DNA of 64,000 nt from Albifimbria verrucaria. Its lineage: Eukaryota; Ascomycota; Sordariomycetes; Hypocreales; Stachybotryaceae. A program made the position numbers and the translations under genes. Each line of letters starts with the position of its first letter. The stretch's first letter is position 1. Location of the stretch: assembly GCA_020081605.1 (NCBI GenBank), contig JAHREC010000013.1, positions 806,001-870,000 on the forward strand, read 5' to 3'. This document shows positions 37,201 through 49,789 of this stretch, in pieces. The notes beneath the pieces were generated by a model. The model did not search any database. It saw only the letters and a list, made by a program, of their open reading frames with translations, and had not been told where the DNA came from.

Positions 37201-39055
37201 AAGGCTTGCGAGGGACCAGGCTGAGAGAGGCTCAGCGAGAAGGACAATCGGTCCTACAATATTCTGAAATTCCTTTATCAAGCAGATTCTAGTTTGGCCT
37301 GTTTTTCCCAAAACCAGCTGATCAAGGACCGGGAGGTACGTAGAATCGAGTTTGTCCAGCTCGGAATCACTACGCCTGTAATTGGAAATATGTTCTAGCC
37401 GACCCGCAGGATCCAGCCATGTCTCATCCCCAATGAAACGACAGACTGTTGCGGCAAAGATGAAAAGAGGGATGGACATGTGCACCAAGGTCTGGATGGT
37501 GGGTTCACCAGGCCAGTTTGAGGGCAGCTGCTGATCGTCGAAAGTCAAGCTATTGTAGTCATCTCTGATCCTCGCGAGTTCGTAGCGTAAGTATGCAGTT
37601 ATGTCGTGTTCAATTACAAATCCCGAGATCTGGTGAAGCGATACATCTTGGTACCTGCCTGTGATGTCCTTAAAACCGAGGCGAATTGGCAGTTCCGGTC
37701 TGCTTGTGATGAAAACCCTCAAAGTTACTGAGCTTAAGGTTTTCACCTCCGAGAAGAGTTGAATAATGAGTCTGATATCATTGTCGTGGTCGCATTCGTC
37801 GAGGGCATCTATGACCATTGTTATCGTGTGAGGATCTTTGGAGCCATTATGTAACTGGCCGAGCGGCTGTAGGATGAGCTTCTCAAACTGTTCCCTGAGG
37901 GCCTTTGTACCGAGGGCAGGGTCAGAAACGAGAGCCTCCCTGACGAATGGTGACATCCGGGGCTCCCTCAAAACGAGCTGGGCGGCGATCGTCGTGAAGA
38001 GCAAAGTCGCATTGCCACGGTCACGTTCGCCTCTCTTGAAGAGAAAACTGGCGCCAAGTACTCTTTGTTCCTTGAAACATGCGGCCACCGTGCGGGAGAT
38101 GGTAGACTTTCCAGTACCCGCCACGCCGTTCAACCAGAAGATGCATTTACCGTCAGGATCATGCACCCAAGTGTATATCTCGCGCAGAAGATCGACGCGA
38201 GTATCGGGGTGGCATCGAGCGTTGTGCTCTTCGGCGCGGGAATCGAATGCAGCGTTGTTTGCAACGGGCATGGGTAGAGGTTCAGTGCTTGAAGTCTTTT
38301 TATCTCTTCACGAAGCCGTCGGAATGCGCTTGCTTCCCTTCGCCATAAATCAGCGGCATATTAATGTCGAAGATGCCCAATAGTGAGTACGCCTTATCTT
38401 CTTTACGAGTCGTTTCGCGCCTTTCTATCCATGTCATTCGCTCGGTGATACTAATATCAGACAGAGAGCATCCTCGAAGGACTTTCAGAGGAATGCCCGT
38501 GATTTCGTGTATACTCTCCTCCAGAGATCTCTTCTTCCCTAATAACACGCCTTCTTTAGAAAAGAACTCGACCGAGGCCGGAGCAACGAGCTCTTGTAGG
38601 GTCCAGCCGCGTGTGAACCATTTGCTTTTCCGAAAATCCGGCTTCCAGCGTGACTGACTGGACTCGTGCTCCGCATCAGAGGCAGATACCGAGACATCGG
38701 AGAGATATACGTAACATTTTGTGGCACCACGGTACCAGCGAAACATAGAGTTGATTGCCTCTTGAAGCTCGGTGCTGTTCGACTTGTCAATGCAGCAGGT
38801 GTCCACCCAGAAATATTCTAACCCGTCACATCTTGCTTGTTCTGCACAGAACTTAATCTTGTTGTAGCCTGCTTTATGCTTCCCAGTACCCTCCACCAAT
38901 TCCTTGAAGGTAACTTCCTCAGTATCAGGACCCCATGTGTGCGAAAGGATAGCATATCGAGGAATATCGTCGCCGACTATATCCCTCGTTAGGCTGAACT
39001 CGGGGCTATGATCGCGTTTCAGGAGCCGCATCGCTTCGTGTGGGATAGCCGCCAA
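34298..39055 (-). CDS. HET-NACHT-WD40 NLR (HET-D/E/R-like)
   Basis: The order on the minus strand is that of Podospora HET-D/E/R proteins. The HET domain (39055 to about 38330) has YAILSHTWGPDTEEVTF, LEYFWVDTCCIDK, SKWFTRGWTLQELVAP and EDKAYSLLGIFDINMPLIYG. The NACHT domain (about 38270-37500) has Walker A GVAGTGKST and Walker B TMVIDALDECD. A winged-helix/helical region follows, then about 14 WD40 repeats (36460-34535), ending with VSLDNAWIMWNSEKVLWLPPEY, a normal C-terminus for these proteins. Such NLRs use the WD40 part to sense a partner (HET-C-type glycolipid-transfer protein in Podospora) and the HET domain to kill the cell. An intron near 36653-36709 joins the helical region to the propellers. 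Frame changes at 38336-38338, 38297-38301 and 35717-35720 each fit one missing base in a run. No partner gene is seen nearby. Confidence 0.9.
34535..36460 (-). repeat. WD40 repeat array, 13 good repeats plus a degenerate 14th
   Basis: Repeats of 41-51 residues with the signature SIAFSPDGSILAS ... IKLWDxATGHC. The total of 14 fits two seven-bladed propellers. Unlike the ankyrin array at 49.8 kb the units are diverged in sequence, and several carry insertions between the GH and WD strands (for example ADNDTRDHSSTIKLWD). Confidence 0.85.
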
Positions 39056-41052
39056 TGACTAGCAGGTTGAAGTTTTCACCAAACCACGCCTAGATGGATT
39101 GATGGATAAGCAACGATGGTCGCAGTCGTCGGTCCTAGCAGGTATGAGCCCATTGAAATAGTCCTTTGTACTCTATACCTGTTGCTGTAAGAGCCTCCAC
39201 CACGAAGACTACACGAACTGACTGGAGAGAATCTTGTCCACTAGGTTGACGCGGCCAACGAAACGTGGTTGGAGGATTAGAGGCGACACGAGCATTAGGC
39301 GACATGCCCCTCTATTAATACCCGACGCGCAAGGCATGAAGTTTGTTTGAGGTACTCATGGTCATACCAATAACATTATTTGCTCAGTGGCCCTGATTGT
39401 TAACCGTGAGAGTGCTGCATGACCCATCCAAACGACTCGGAAGCAGGCAGCCACTAGCAGGCAGCCTATCAGGGGCTGCCAGCACCTATGCAAGTCACTC
39501 AGCTTGCTCCCTTGGGTTACCACAGCTCATCTAGTATCTAATGCGGCTTTCCAACCGCTATCTGGGAGATTGACGGGTATATTTGGGCACGGTCTAGTTC
39601 TAGCTTTCAATGATGTTGTATTCACAGCTGGGAACATCGTCTAGTTTGTGGATTGGCTACAGACCAGTATGCTATGATTCTTGGCTGTCTCATTGCCCAG
39701 TCAAATGGACATAAACCTCCCGATATCATGGGGCCGTTGATAACCACATGGCCACTCTCTCAGCCAGGCCCCAATGCATGCCTTCTGCAACAAGCTTTGT
39801 ATATCTGTAGTTGGAAGGCCGGTAACATTAGCAACAGGGTCTGATAAGACCGCTCGCACCTTGTTTTGCTCAGCGATTTGAAAGATGTCGTCCGCAGACA
39901 GACATGCCGCGTACTGTATTGAAACATGTAGCCAAGGCTAGTAATTTCGCCCATGGCTTCGAGTAAATATTTTACGAGACAACTATTAAATCGCCTGGTC
40001 GAAGATTCTGCAGCAGGTATGGGAACACTCCTTGGAAGGCTGTTATGCAGCTGGACATGAGCAAAGATGTAAGAGATGTGACAGAGTCTTGCCGAAGGGC
40101 ACGCAGGTACATGATATCGGCAGCTCGTAGACCGCTTCCGCCATAGAGGTCGTAATTGCATATATTGGAGTACTCTAACGACGTTTTGTGAACCTATTAA
40201 CGGACAGCTTGGTCGTTGGATGCGGCAGCCCATTCGATAGAGCACGAGGCGCATCAGTAAACTTGCAGCAGAGCATTTTCTGTAGAACTTCTTCAGTCCA
40301 TAGGCCTGCCATTTATTTTGCTTCAAATTAGGCATCCATCTCAACGACTTGGTTGTTAGAGACCTCCAGGAAAACGGCAAAATCAAACTTCAAGGGATGG
40401 TTTTATGATTCAATACCCGAACCAAAAGCATTCCCATTATTGTTACATTGATGCATGCATATCTAGAAGATCTACTGAGAGAACGAGGTCGTGCCTGCAA
40501 TGCCATTGTTTCCGCGGGATTACGGGCTCAGATCAATACCATCAATTCAGATGTAAATAACCAACCATCGGTATTGAACGACTCAGTCACGCAAGGAAAA
40601 CAAAAGAGAGCGTAACTCACCGCCGTAACGGATATCTTTGTGCAGAGAATTTCTTCCGCTGAAGTCCCAGGCAAGATTCCTTACCACTTCAATGAGTCAG
40701 AACGTGAAATTAATTCACCCGCCAATATTTTGCAATAACAAAGCCCTGAGAAAGGATATCCCGCGGAGAAAAACGCGTAGCTACCACTAAGACATGAGTT
40801 GTCGCAAAGCATACCCAAGCAGCGGCAGACATACTCTGTATCCATAGAGCGGGTGAATGCAAATCTGAAACTGGGTTAATCCAAGGAAACCCGCGGATGT
40901 TACACCGCTCTTCTAGTTCTGGCTGGCCATGTTTGTCATAAAAAGCGTGAGGCTCTGTACAGATCATTACGTCGCTACATGGAATCTCATGTCCCTATCC
41001 CTTTCATCGTTTTCAAACAGTGAATTTCCTCAAGCTCAATTATGTAGACATT
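39056..41052. other. Intergenic, with a possible decayed gene
   Basis: No intact gene. A minus-strand stretch at 39760-40386 is discussed separately. The rest shows only short frames. Confidence 0.45.
39760..40386 (-). pseudogene. Possible decayed coding region, family not recognised
   Basis: A 208-codon open frame on the minus strand, but the more protein-like segments are split over the three minus frames. Examples: NYDLYGGSGLRAADIMYLRA and LQNLRPGDLIVVS in one frame, SADDIFQIAEQNKVRAVLSD with TGLPTTDIQSLLQKA in another. Helix-like composition in several frames suggests a gene with frame breaks and at least one stop. I cannot name a family, and it could be chance. Confidence 0.3.
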
Positions 41053-41869
41053 ATGCAAGTGCGGTCAGCTAAACGAGAGGAGCTGCCTCTGTTGGCAAAA
41101 ATGATCGTCCGGGCGATTTCAAACGAGCCCACATACAGTTACTTTTATCCATTTCGAGAACAATATCCCAAAGATTATCACGACAGCATTCTGTTAGATT
41201 TGGGCAAATCACTTTGACTCCCGGTGGTCTCGTCACTGTCATCGAGGTGGAACCAGATGACTATGTCGGCGAACCCCTGCTGGGGCTATTTCAAAACACA
41301 GTCGTTGGTGTCATGACGTTGATGTGCCATGGATCTTTAGAGCAGAAGAGGTTGTGGAGCAGGAAAACGGTGAAAAAGGTAACCTAGCATTTATTGTTAA
41401 TTGTTAATCCTGAACTAACTTCGCTACGCAACCCACAGAAATGCAAGAGCAGCTACAATCACTGGATAACAACGAGCGGCCAAACCGCGCTGTGGACAAG
41501 GACGTTATCAATAAAGTCTACGATGAAAAACGACGTATCTTGGTATCCTTAGATAATACAGTTGAGGGCCAAATTCTTGCTATTCTTCCAGACTATCGCG
41601 GACTAGGGCTCGGGAAGAAAGCTTTCGCTCATGCTCAACACCTAGCATACATTCGAGGAATGGTCTTGGTGGCTGATGCTTCACAAGCTGCCTTGCCAAT
41701 CTATGTCGATCTGGGAGCGATAATAGTTGGCTATATTCAGCTGCCATCTAGGGTGGCAAGAAGTGGTGGCCTCGAGCTCGCGCTACCCTCGTTTTCAGTG
41801 CCAATCATAAGGTCTCAAGTCCCAGGTAAGGCTGTCTGTGCCAAAGAATTTTGCACATCTCGCCTATAG
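41053..41869 (+). CDS. GNAT-family N-acetyltransferase
   Basis: Start MQVRSAKREELPLLAKMIV has the usual opening strand and helix of GNAT enzymes. The acetyl-CoA-binding motif A is clear: ILAILPDYRGLGLGKKAFAH (R-G-L-G-L-G fits the Q/R-x-x-G-x-G/A pattern), followed by a motif B-like LVADASQAALPIYVDLGA. An intron at 41379-41438 (GTAACC to CAG) separates the two halves. One frame change at the GGG at 41202-41204 fits a lost base: the frame with QITLTPGGLVTVIEVEP is plainly the continuation. Substrate cannot be told; many fungal genomes carry several such enzymes. About 250 residues in total. Confidence 0.75.
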
Positions 41870-42654
41870 GATAGCATTATACAGCTATACCTCCTTGTGC
41901 TTGTTTCGCGAGTACGTGTTTATTCACGCATTTATACCTTACACAAAGAACGCAAGGCCAGGCTTTTACGCCGATCTTATACGATATTCAACGATTTCTC
42001 TGATCCATTGAATATTCCAAGAACCGGAGTCATAGGTTTCTCAATGCAGTAGCACTGCAGACCTTTCTTCGTCTTCTTTTTCTTCATATTTTTAGGGAAT
42101 TGTTTTCCTTACAAAGAGGTTGTCACATTCATCTCCTGTTCCCGAGTTGGTGAATGATGTGATTGTACTTGCGTCAAGGGTATTAGAAGTCAACCAGGAA
42201 GCAAATACCAAGTTTCTTGGAGAGTCTACTGTCAGGCATTTGAGGCTGCGAAATCACTCATGTCTCATTGAATCGCATACAGGGATACTGGGGCACCAGC
42301 TCATAAAAACACAAGCTTGCAGTATCATCCTCCAACTCGTCTATGCCACTTACTATCGAGGCCGTGTGTTTCAAATAGTATGAATTGTTACTCATTATTA
42401 ACTATATGTATAGAGCAACAAATTTCAGGATTTATTAGGGTATTTTCTTATTACCAACTAACTTAAGCTATGATAATATACAGATAGTTATGGTTATCCA
42501 GCATAAAATATAGGTATTGGGAATCCTCACGTAAGCATATCAGCTGTGTCCAAACTGCACTTTTTAAGAGGGGCATCGCTTCAGCCTCACTCACCCAACC
42601 TCATGGACCAGATAGTTTCTCTACACCATTTGGTTAACGCCTCTAGCGGTCGCC
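41870..42654. other. Intergenic, no supported gene
   Basis: Short frames only. Contains the presumed promoter of the NB-ARC gene that starts at 42655. Confidence 0.5.
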
Positions 42655-45600
42655 ATGGCTGCACTGCCTCTCGATAGTGATGACTTTGAAATCGCCGTTA
42701 TCTGCGCTTTGAAGCTGGAATACGATGCTATTGCTCTACTCGCTGATCAGGTCTGGGGCCTGATGAGGCCCATTACGAACGGGCCCCGAAGATTTCAACT
42801 TGTACACAATGACACGGATGGGAGAGCATAATGTCGTCTTGGTGTGTCTGGCAGAAATGGGCAAGATTAGCGCAGCGAGCGCAGCCCCAGGCCTCCGAGC
42901 AAGCTTCCCTTCTGTGAAGCTTATGCTGTTGTGTGGAGTCTGCGGTGGTGTGCCCGGGCCGGGGACATCAAATGAGCTGCTCTTGGGCGATGTAGTCATT
43001 AGCAAGTTAGTTGTTCAGTATGACTTCGGCAAACAATATCCAGGTGTTTTTGAGATGAAAGATACGACAGTCGGTTTACCAAAAGGCATTCAAAATTTGA
43101 TTGCTCATTTGGAAACAGACCAACAGCATGATCGAATTGAGCAGCAGGCTTCCATTCACCTAGAAGCAATCCAAGCTAAATCTCCAGGACGATCAGGGGC
43201 CGATTATAAATACCTTGGAACGGAACATGACCACCTCTTCCCAGCGATGTATCGACATAAGCATCGTCAAGAGAACATCACCTGTGCCTGCGCCAGCCAA
43301 CCACCAGGCTCACAAGATGCATGTGAAGAATCCCGCATACTGTCTTGTGATATCCTTGGTTGTGAGGAAGAACAGCTTATACATCGAAAAGGGCTCCATA
43401 GAAACGGAGAGCATGAGCATCAAGGATTGTCGTATAAACCACGAATACCCAAAATCTTCTTTGGTGGTGTTGCTTCAGGAGATGTCGTGGTCAAAGATGG
43501 CGAGACGCGGGACCAACGAGCGAAACAATTGAGCAGCCGATTTGGTATACCCATCCTTGCCTTTGAGATGGAAGGTGCTGGGCTTGTGAAAGAATGTCCA
43601 TGCCTTATCATTAAAGGGGTCTGCGACTATGCGGATAGCCATAAGAACAAGCAGTGGCAGAATTTTGCCGCTGCCACGGCTGCTTCTGTCACAAAAGCCG
43701 TTATTGAAGCCTATCCGAGAACTAAATCTTCAGGAAAGTTCAAAAGCAAATGGCAGCAGCAAGAAACCTTCAAAACACATCAACTAATTCCACTACCACG
43801 TAATGAGGATATCATACTTCGTCCACTTCTTAGCAGTAAGCTTGATAATTTGCTGCCGATGGGAACAAATGAGCAATACAGTGCTGCCCTTTGGGGACTC
43901 GGAGGTTCTGGGTAAGTGATCCTTCAAAGGCCCTCTTGAGTCAGTTTCAATGCTGACTTAGATAGGAAAACTCAACTAGCGCTCGATTATGCTTATCGTC
44001 GATACCGCGACGATAGATGTTCTGTGTTTTGGGTGCATGCAGAAAGCGAGGTATCATTCGCAAAGGATTATAGGAGTATTGCAGATACCTTCGGTATGGA
44101 CAGTAAACTCTCTGGCTCAGATCTGTTGAAAGCTGTGCGCGATCGTATTCAACAAGAAACTCGGTGGCTACTTGTGATTGACAATGCCGACAACGCGTCT
44201 CTTTTCGGTGTTGGCTTCGAATCTGTAAGTGGAAATGCGACAAAGAAAATGGCAACGCTGGAGGTAGCAGGATATTATTCAGAGATGGCAGACGGCAAAA
44301 CGGCACAAACAATGGGGTTGACCCTAAAGCCGAGAGCCTTCGGCCATATATTCCCACTGGTCCTGGTGGGACTGTTTTATGGACGTCCCGAGATGAGCAA
44401 ATTGTGGGCAGCTTAGTCGGAGCACGAAGGGGTATCCGTGTGGGCCCCATGTCCCAAGAGGAGGGACAGTTACTCCTCTCACAAACGACGGGTATAGACG
44501 CTTGGGGAGAAGCTGATTATAAGTTTATCAGCCAACTCCTAGTAGAGGTTCAACTAGTCCCCTAGCAGTTTCGCAAGCAGGCTCGTATATGCGAGAAACT
44601 TCGACGTCGATCGAGGAGTACTTACAGAAGTTACAAGAAAAGAAAAGACGTTGGGGAGTTCTTGGGCGAACACACTTTAACCGACATCGACGAGACGGTG
44701 TTACTAATAGCCCGCTAGAGACATGGGACATCACTATCGACCATTTTTTGCAGAACAACGAGATCTCATACAAGATTCTCCACATAATCGCATATATAGA
44801 CACTCAGAAAATTTCTTGGGAAATCTTAAAAGCTGCAGCCATCTATCCTGAGAAACAAAAACCAACAGTGATAGTGATAGCGACAGTGGTAATGAGATAC
44901 AAATGGCAGTCAAGCGATTGAAGGATTTCTCATTTCTAACCGAGCTAAAAAGTGAGAAAGGAGAACGAAGCTTCGAGATGCATAAACTCGTACAGGAAGG
45001 TGTGCGCTATAGACTTCATTCCGGGATGGCAAGGGAACCACAAGGAACGCAGTTACGAGAACGAGAACTGAAACAAATACAAGAATCATCAACAAGAAGA
45101 AGCATACTAGGAAGACCAGGAGGATCCCACCAACAGCAAAGCCCAGATATGCAAGTCACTGAGCCACCTGGACACATAGAGAGCTACGAAAAATATTGTG
45201 CTAAAAGTGCGTTGCACATCATGAGTGACTTGTTCAGTTGGAATGGCTTCAAAAATTCATATCACTCCAGTATTTATGAGACATATCTTACCCATGCGGT
45301 ACGGGTGACTGGCTTCGTTGGGATATATGGCGCAAATGTTCAAGCGGCAGATTTGCTACAAAGAATATCCATATATCTGCAGCAACAGGGAAGATGGAGG
45401 GAGCAAGAGCGTGTGTGCGAGGCAGCATTGCGACTGCGGCGCAAGGAGCTCGGAGAAAACACCCACACACCCTTGCAGCTATGCTCAGACATTGTATTTC
45501 AATCAGCGAGCAGGGCCGTTATCGAGAGGCTGTATCTCTCATCCTTGGAATCCTTGGAATCCTGCGGAGTGTACTAGGAGAGACCCATGCCGAAACTTTG

Positions 45601-46415
45601 CTAGCAACAAATTGTCTTGCTGTCTCGGTTGGTGGGCAAGGTCGCTACGCTGAGGCTGAGAAGATCTATCTACATCTCCAAGAACTGCAGCAGAAGACTT
45701 TGGGAGAATCAGATGATTGTACCCTTCTGATCATGCATAGTCTTGCTACTGCAATCCTCAATCAGGGACGTCTTCACGAGGCCGAGAATCTCTATCTTCG
45801 CCTTCTGGAGCAGAGACGCAAGGTCTCGGGCGAAACACACCCTGATACATTTGTAACCAGGCTAAGTCTGGGGATTTTAATGGATCACCAGGGCCGTCAC
45901 AGCGAGGCTGAGAGTCAATATGTTCGTGTTCTAGAGTTACAGCGAAAAGTCTTTGGAGAAACCCACCCAAGTACTCTTTTGACCACATATAACCTCGGCG
46001 TCTCATTGAACCACCAGGGCCGTTATTCTGAGGCAGAGGAAATCTTTCTCCGTCTTGGAGTATTGGAGCGAGAAATTCTTGGGAATCCCACCCGGATACC
46101 CTTTCACACAGTTTATCTCTTGCCCATGTGTATTCAAAAACAGGCCGCTCTGAGCAGGCTATGAAATTGCAGCTGAGAATTATACAGCAACAGCAACAGA
46201 TTCTTGGGGAGGACCATCCAAACACCCTGACCAGTTTATGGTCCCTTGCAAAGGTTTACGTGGGCATGGGCCGCTATTCTGAGGCTGTAGATATACAACG
46301 AAAAGTATTAAGCCTACAAGAACAAGTTCTAGGAGAGGCTCATCCCCATACAGTGGCAACTAGGAACGACCTTGCTTCTACATTGGATGCAATGCGTCAG
46401 GTTGTAGAAGAATAA
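42655..46415 (+). CDS. NLR with PNP/UDP-phosphorylase domain, NB-ARC and TPR repeats
   Basis: Starts MAALPLDSDDFEIAVICALK, the standard opening of fungal PNP_UDP proteins. This N-terminal domain (to about 43720) carries LLCGVCGGVPG, FEMEGAGLVKECPCLIIKG and VCDYADSHKNKQWQNFAAAT, the conserved nucleoside-binding blocks. An intron at 43912-43965 falls inside the NB-ARC P-loop (GLGGSG then KTQLALDYAY), and Walker B follows (WLLVIDNADN). A TSRDEQI segment and an all-helical region lead into about seven TPRs of kinesin-light-chain type from about 45340 (GRYAEAEKIYLHLQEL, GETHPDTFVTRLSLG). PNP domains in NLRs are thought to act on purine nucleosides when triggered. Frame changes near 42750, 42790, 44500, 44860, 45460 and 46085, where the direction can be followed, fit lost bases. 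About 1,200 residues if whole. Confidence 0.87.
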
Positions 46416-47440
46416 AAGCACTCTTGGTCGGCCAACCTCGATATTTGGTATGGAATTTATGGCAATCATAGCCAAGATGGGAGATTTTTGCCTCGCCTCG
46501 AACTTCTACACCAGGAATATCAACAGGAAATTGAAGCAAGCCCCATCCAAGTTACTACGATAGATTTAATGCGGTATAACATGCTGCCAGCAACGATTAT
46601 TAGCGTTCCAATATAGGTGCGTCAAACATCAATCTTCAAGGTAGATGCCAAGCCCAACCATCCGTGTTTACTTGCCAGCCTGCAGCAGGATCCTTGTCAT
46701 TTTGGCTTCTGAAGCAAGCACATTGTCACCCACAGGCGGGGTTAAGCTCTCATTTGAGCAAACTATGGACTGATGGTACATCTTCCTCTGACAAATGATC
46801 TCGTCTAATTAGGCGAATTAAATGGGCCGACGCCGATGTAACTGGCGGGCTACTGGAGTCCTTGCTGCAGGGCCATCCCGTTCCGAAGATGAGGAGTTGC
46901 CTCCACCCTTATACGAAAGTATCTACAGGTCCTAAAATAGAAACTATTATAGGCAAACGACGTCGGATTCTTGACTACAGAGCTTTCTATTGAAGCATCA
47001 TACCCGTGTCGCAATAAGTACTACACGGAACCATTGTTGATTGAGCAGGCTTTTGTAAGCGATAGATCAAAGTACTGACCCCAACATATTTGATGCATAG
47101 TCTTGCCCCACATTGGAGACATCTTGCAGGAATGAATAAAGAGTGTCGAGACTGACGAGCTTCGCAATTGGCTACAGAACCATCTATAATTCCACTATGA
47201 TGCATCTGTTTGTCTAACCAGGGCCAAGCCAAGCTTAGCTGCTGACGTTGGATGTTGTAGCTATCTGCATATGAGATTAAATGGCACTTCTTTTTAAAGT
47301 CGGTCTCTTCGACTAAACAACAGCTCGTTCTGTGCCTGTGTGAGTTGAGAGAACCAAAATAGACCATCAATTAATTGCCAAAATTTGCACCACTTGTTAC
47401 GCTTCATCGCTGGATCTCCTGGCCGGTTCTATTCCACATC
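46416..47440. other. Intergenic, no supported gene
   Basis: 3' side of the NB-ARC gene and promoter side of the P450. A 127-codon minus-strand frame at 46987-47370 has no recognisable motif. Confidence 0.5.
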
Positions 47441-49166
47441 ATGCTTGGTCTAAATATTGAGGCTATTAGCCTTGCGAGCTGGCTCAAAGTCCTCTTCGGA
47501 GCGATTCCCCTGTTGGTTCGTAAACCCTCGCATTCCATACCATGCGTGTAGCTCCTCATACCGAAGACTTCAAGCTAATTGAGCGATATTCCACCCCAGC
47601 TCCTGACAAACATTATCTACAATATTTTCTTCCATCCCTTAGCGCGCATACCTGGTCCGTTCTGGGCTCGAGCAACTGGCATACCTTCATGGTACCACGC
47701 GCTTCGTGGCCGACGTCATGTGTGGCTGTGGCGACAGTTCCAGATCTACGGCAGCAGGATTCGACCAGCGCCGAATTTAGTTTTATTCTGCGATCCCGAA
47801 GCCTATGCCGATATCTATAGCATGAAATCAAACGTTCGACGAAGCAACTTCTACACGGCTTTGAGAATTAACGACTTAGACGCTCATACACTTAATACGG
47901 TTGATGTCGCTGAGCATGCCGCGAAGCGTAGGATTCTTAACGTCTGCTTCTCGGAGAAGTCGGTACGAGCTGCGTCAAAATTCATCATTCAACATGTAGA
48001 CCGCTGGAATCAACTGATGCTGGAAGAACCAATGGATTCCGAGGATGGTCTGCTCCTGTGGACTTGACAGAGAAGTTGACCCAGCTTGTCTTTGACATCA
48101 CAGGGATCTGAGCTTTGGAACATCATTCAACACAAAGGAGCCGGGCGACAACCCTCTAAAAGAGATCCCACACAGCATTGCTGAGGCCATGCAATTCGTC
48201 TATCCAGTAATACCCTCATTCCTTTTTCTCAGGCACTTTTCTCCTCTCTATTATCTGATACTTGTTTTCCTTGTTTATGCACACGGCATTGGATTGACTA
48301 ACCGCATAGTAGATTGTCAATTCTCCCTTCCTCAGTCTTTTCCTCTGGCTCAAACCTCGTGGGCTTAATGTAGTATTGGACGCTCTTACACCACCTACAG
48401 TCCGCCGATATTACGATTTTGTCAACAAAAGTGTCTCGGAGCGCAAAGCGTTATATAAAGCCGAGGCGGAAAAACCTGAGGAGGAACGACGACAGGACGT
48501 TTTCTACTTCTTATGCGAAGCACGCGATCCTAAAACAGGTGCTCCTGCTCTTGACGACCATGCGCTACTGGCAGAATCGAAACTGCTCGTAATTGCCGGA
48601 ACGGACACGACTGTCAATGGTCTTTCTGGGTTCTTTTTCTACATCACGAAGGATGCCTGGAGATGCCAAAAGCTTTTGAATGAGATTCAGTCAACTTTCG
48701 GATCGGCAGATGAAATCGTATACGGACCCAAGTTAACAGGATGTGTGTATCTGAAAGCATGTCTCGAGGAAGGATTACGTCTTGCACCAGCTGGTCTGAG
48801 TGAACAGCCACGAGAGGTTTTGCCTGGAGGTCTCCAAGTCAAAGGGAGTATTATCCTCCTGGAACAATTGTGGGCACAGCACAATGGTGTAATTCACACA
48901 ACGAAGAAATATATGGCGACCCACGGGTTTACAGACCCGAGCGCTGGATCGTGGATGAGTCTGCAGGTATAACCAAGGATACCGTTGCGCGGATGAGAGC
49001 AAACTTCAACCCCTTCCTTTCTGGACCTGGCAGCTGTGTCGGAAAGAGCCTAGCAACAGCAGAAATGATGCTGATCGTAGCAAGGACTCTGTACAGAGTG
49101 GAATTTAAGAGGGTGCCAAACTCGACACTAGGGTGTGGAGGTCCTGAGCTGGGCTGGGGAGCCTGA
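47441..49166 (+). CDS. Cytochrome P450 monooxygenase
   Basis: An N-terminal hydrophobic anchor follows the ATG at 47441 (ISLASWLKVLFGAIPLLV) and then the Pro-rich hinge FFHPLARIPGPFWARATG, so the enzyme should sit in the ER membrane. I-helix motif VIAGTDTT (about 48590), ExxR in EEGLRLAP (about 48770), and the heme-binding FLSGPGSCVGK (about 49020) with its Cys ligand are all present. An intron is clear at about 48207-48312 (GTAATACC, GACTAACC, TAG), and another is likely near the anchor (about 47511-47580). Frame changes near 48050-48110 and 48860. Sequence resembles fungal P450s related to benzoate hydroxylase/O-demethylation clans, but I cannot place the CYP family. It is not in an evident biosynthetic cluster; its neighbours are NLRs. 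Confidence 0.85.
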
Positions 49167-49789
49167 GACAGGGACAGATGCAGCTGATAGACGCATACGT
49201 TGCAATTGGGAAAGGCCCGGAGGTACGATTTCGGAAGAGGTCGGTCGAAAAGCCTGTTGCTGCATGATTATGCGAATTGGGCTCTGTAATAGAGATATTT
49301 GAGATATAGTATGGTGGGAAGAATAGGTCTTTTCACAGCACTCATATATATGACAAAAGATGAAACCAAGGCGATGTTGATTTCCCAGGCTGCAATGGCA
49401 AACAAATTCTTTTCAACAAAACTTACAGTATAACAAAGTGGATATAAGGGCATAAGAGAGGACACTTGATTGAACATACACCATCTCTACTTGAAAGCAT
49501 GACGCGAATGTTCAGATTTCCCAACCAACATGAGGCTACTGCCGAGTCGCCATAGCTTCTCATCGGTAATATTGTTGTCTTCATGTCCCATACAGCTTGG
49601 TGAAACGAGTGCAGTTCTTGTCTGCTGACGACAGCTATTCAGAGTACAAACCTCTTGAATAACAGCAGTAAGTATAAAGGCTTGTCATTCTATTGATATG
49701 GCCTTGAGATGTTCTACTCTGCTGATACGTTCCACGTCATATTAGATTTGGAATCTGTAGGCATTGTCATTGATTCGTCAGAGGAGATA
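49167..49789. other. Intergenic between convergent genes
   Basis: The 3' ends of the P450 (plus) and the ankyrin NLR (minus) face each other. No gene; AT-rich. Confidence 0.6.

Noticed and set aside
47441..49166. The P450 as a sign of a secondary-metabolite cluster.
   Set aside because: No synthase, transporter or pathway regulator is nearby; its neighbours are NLR genes.
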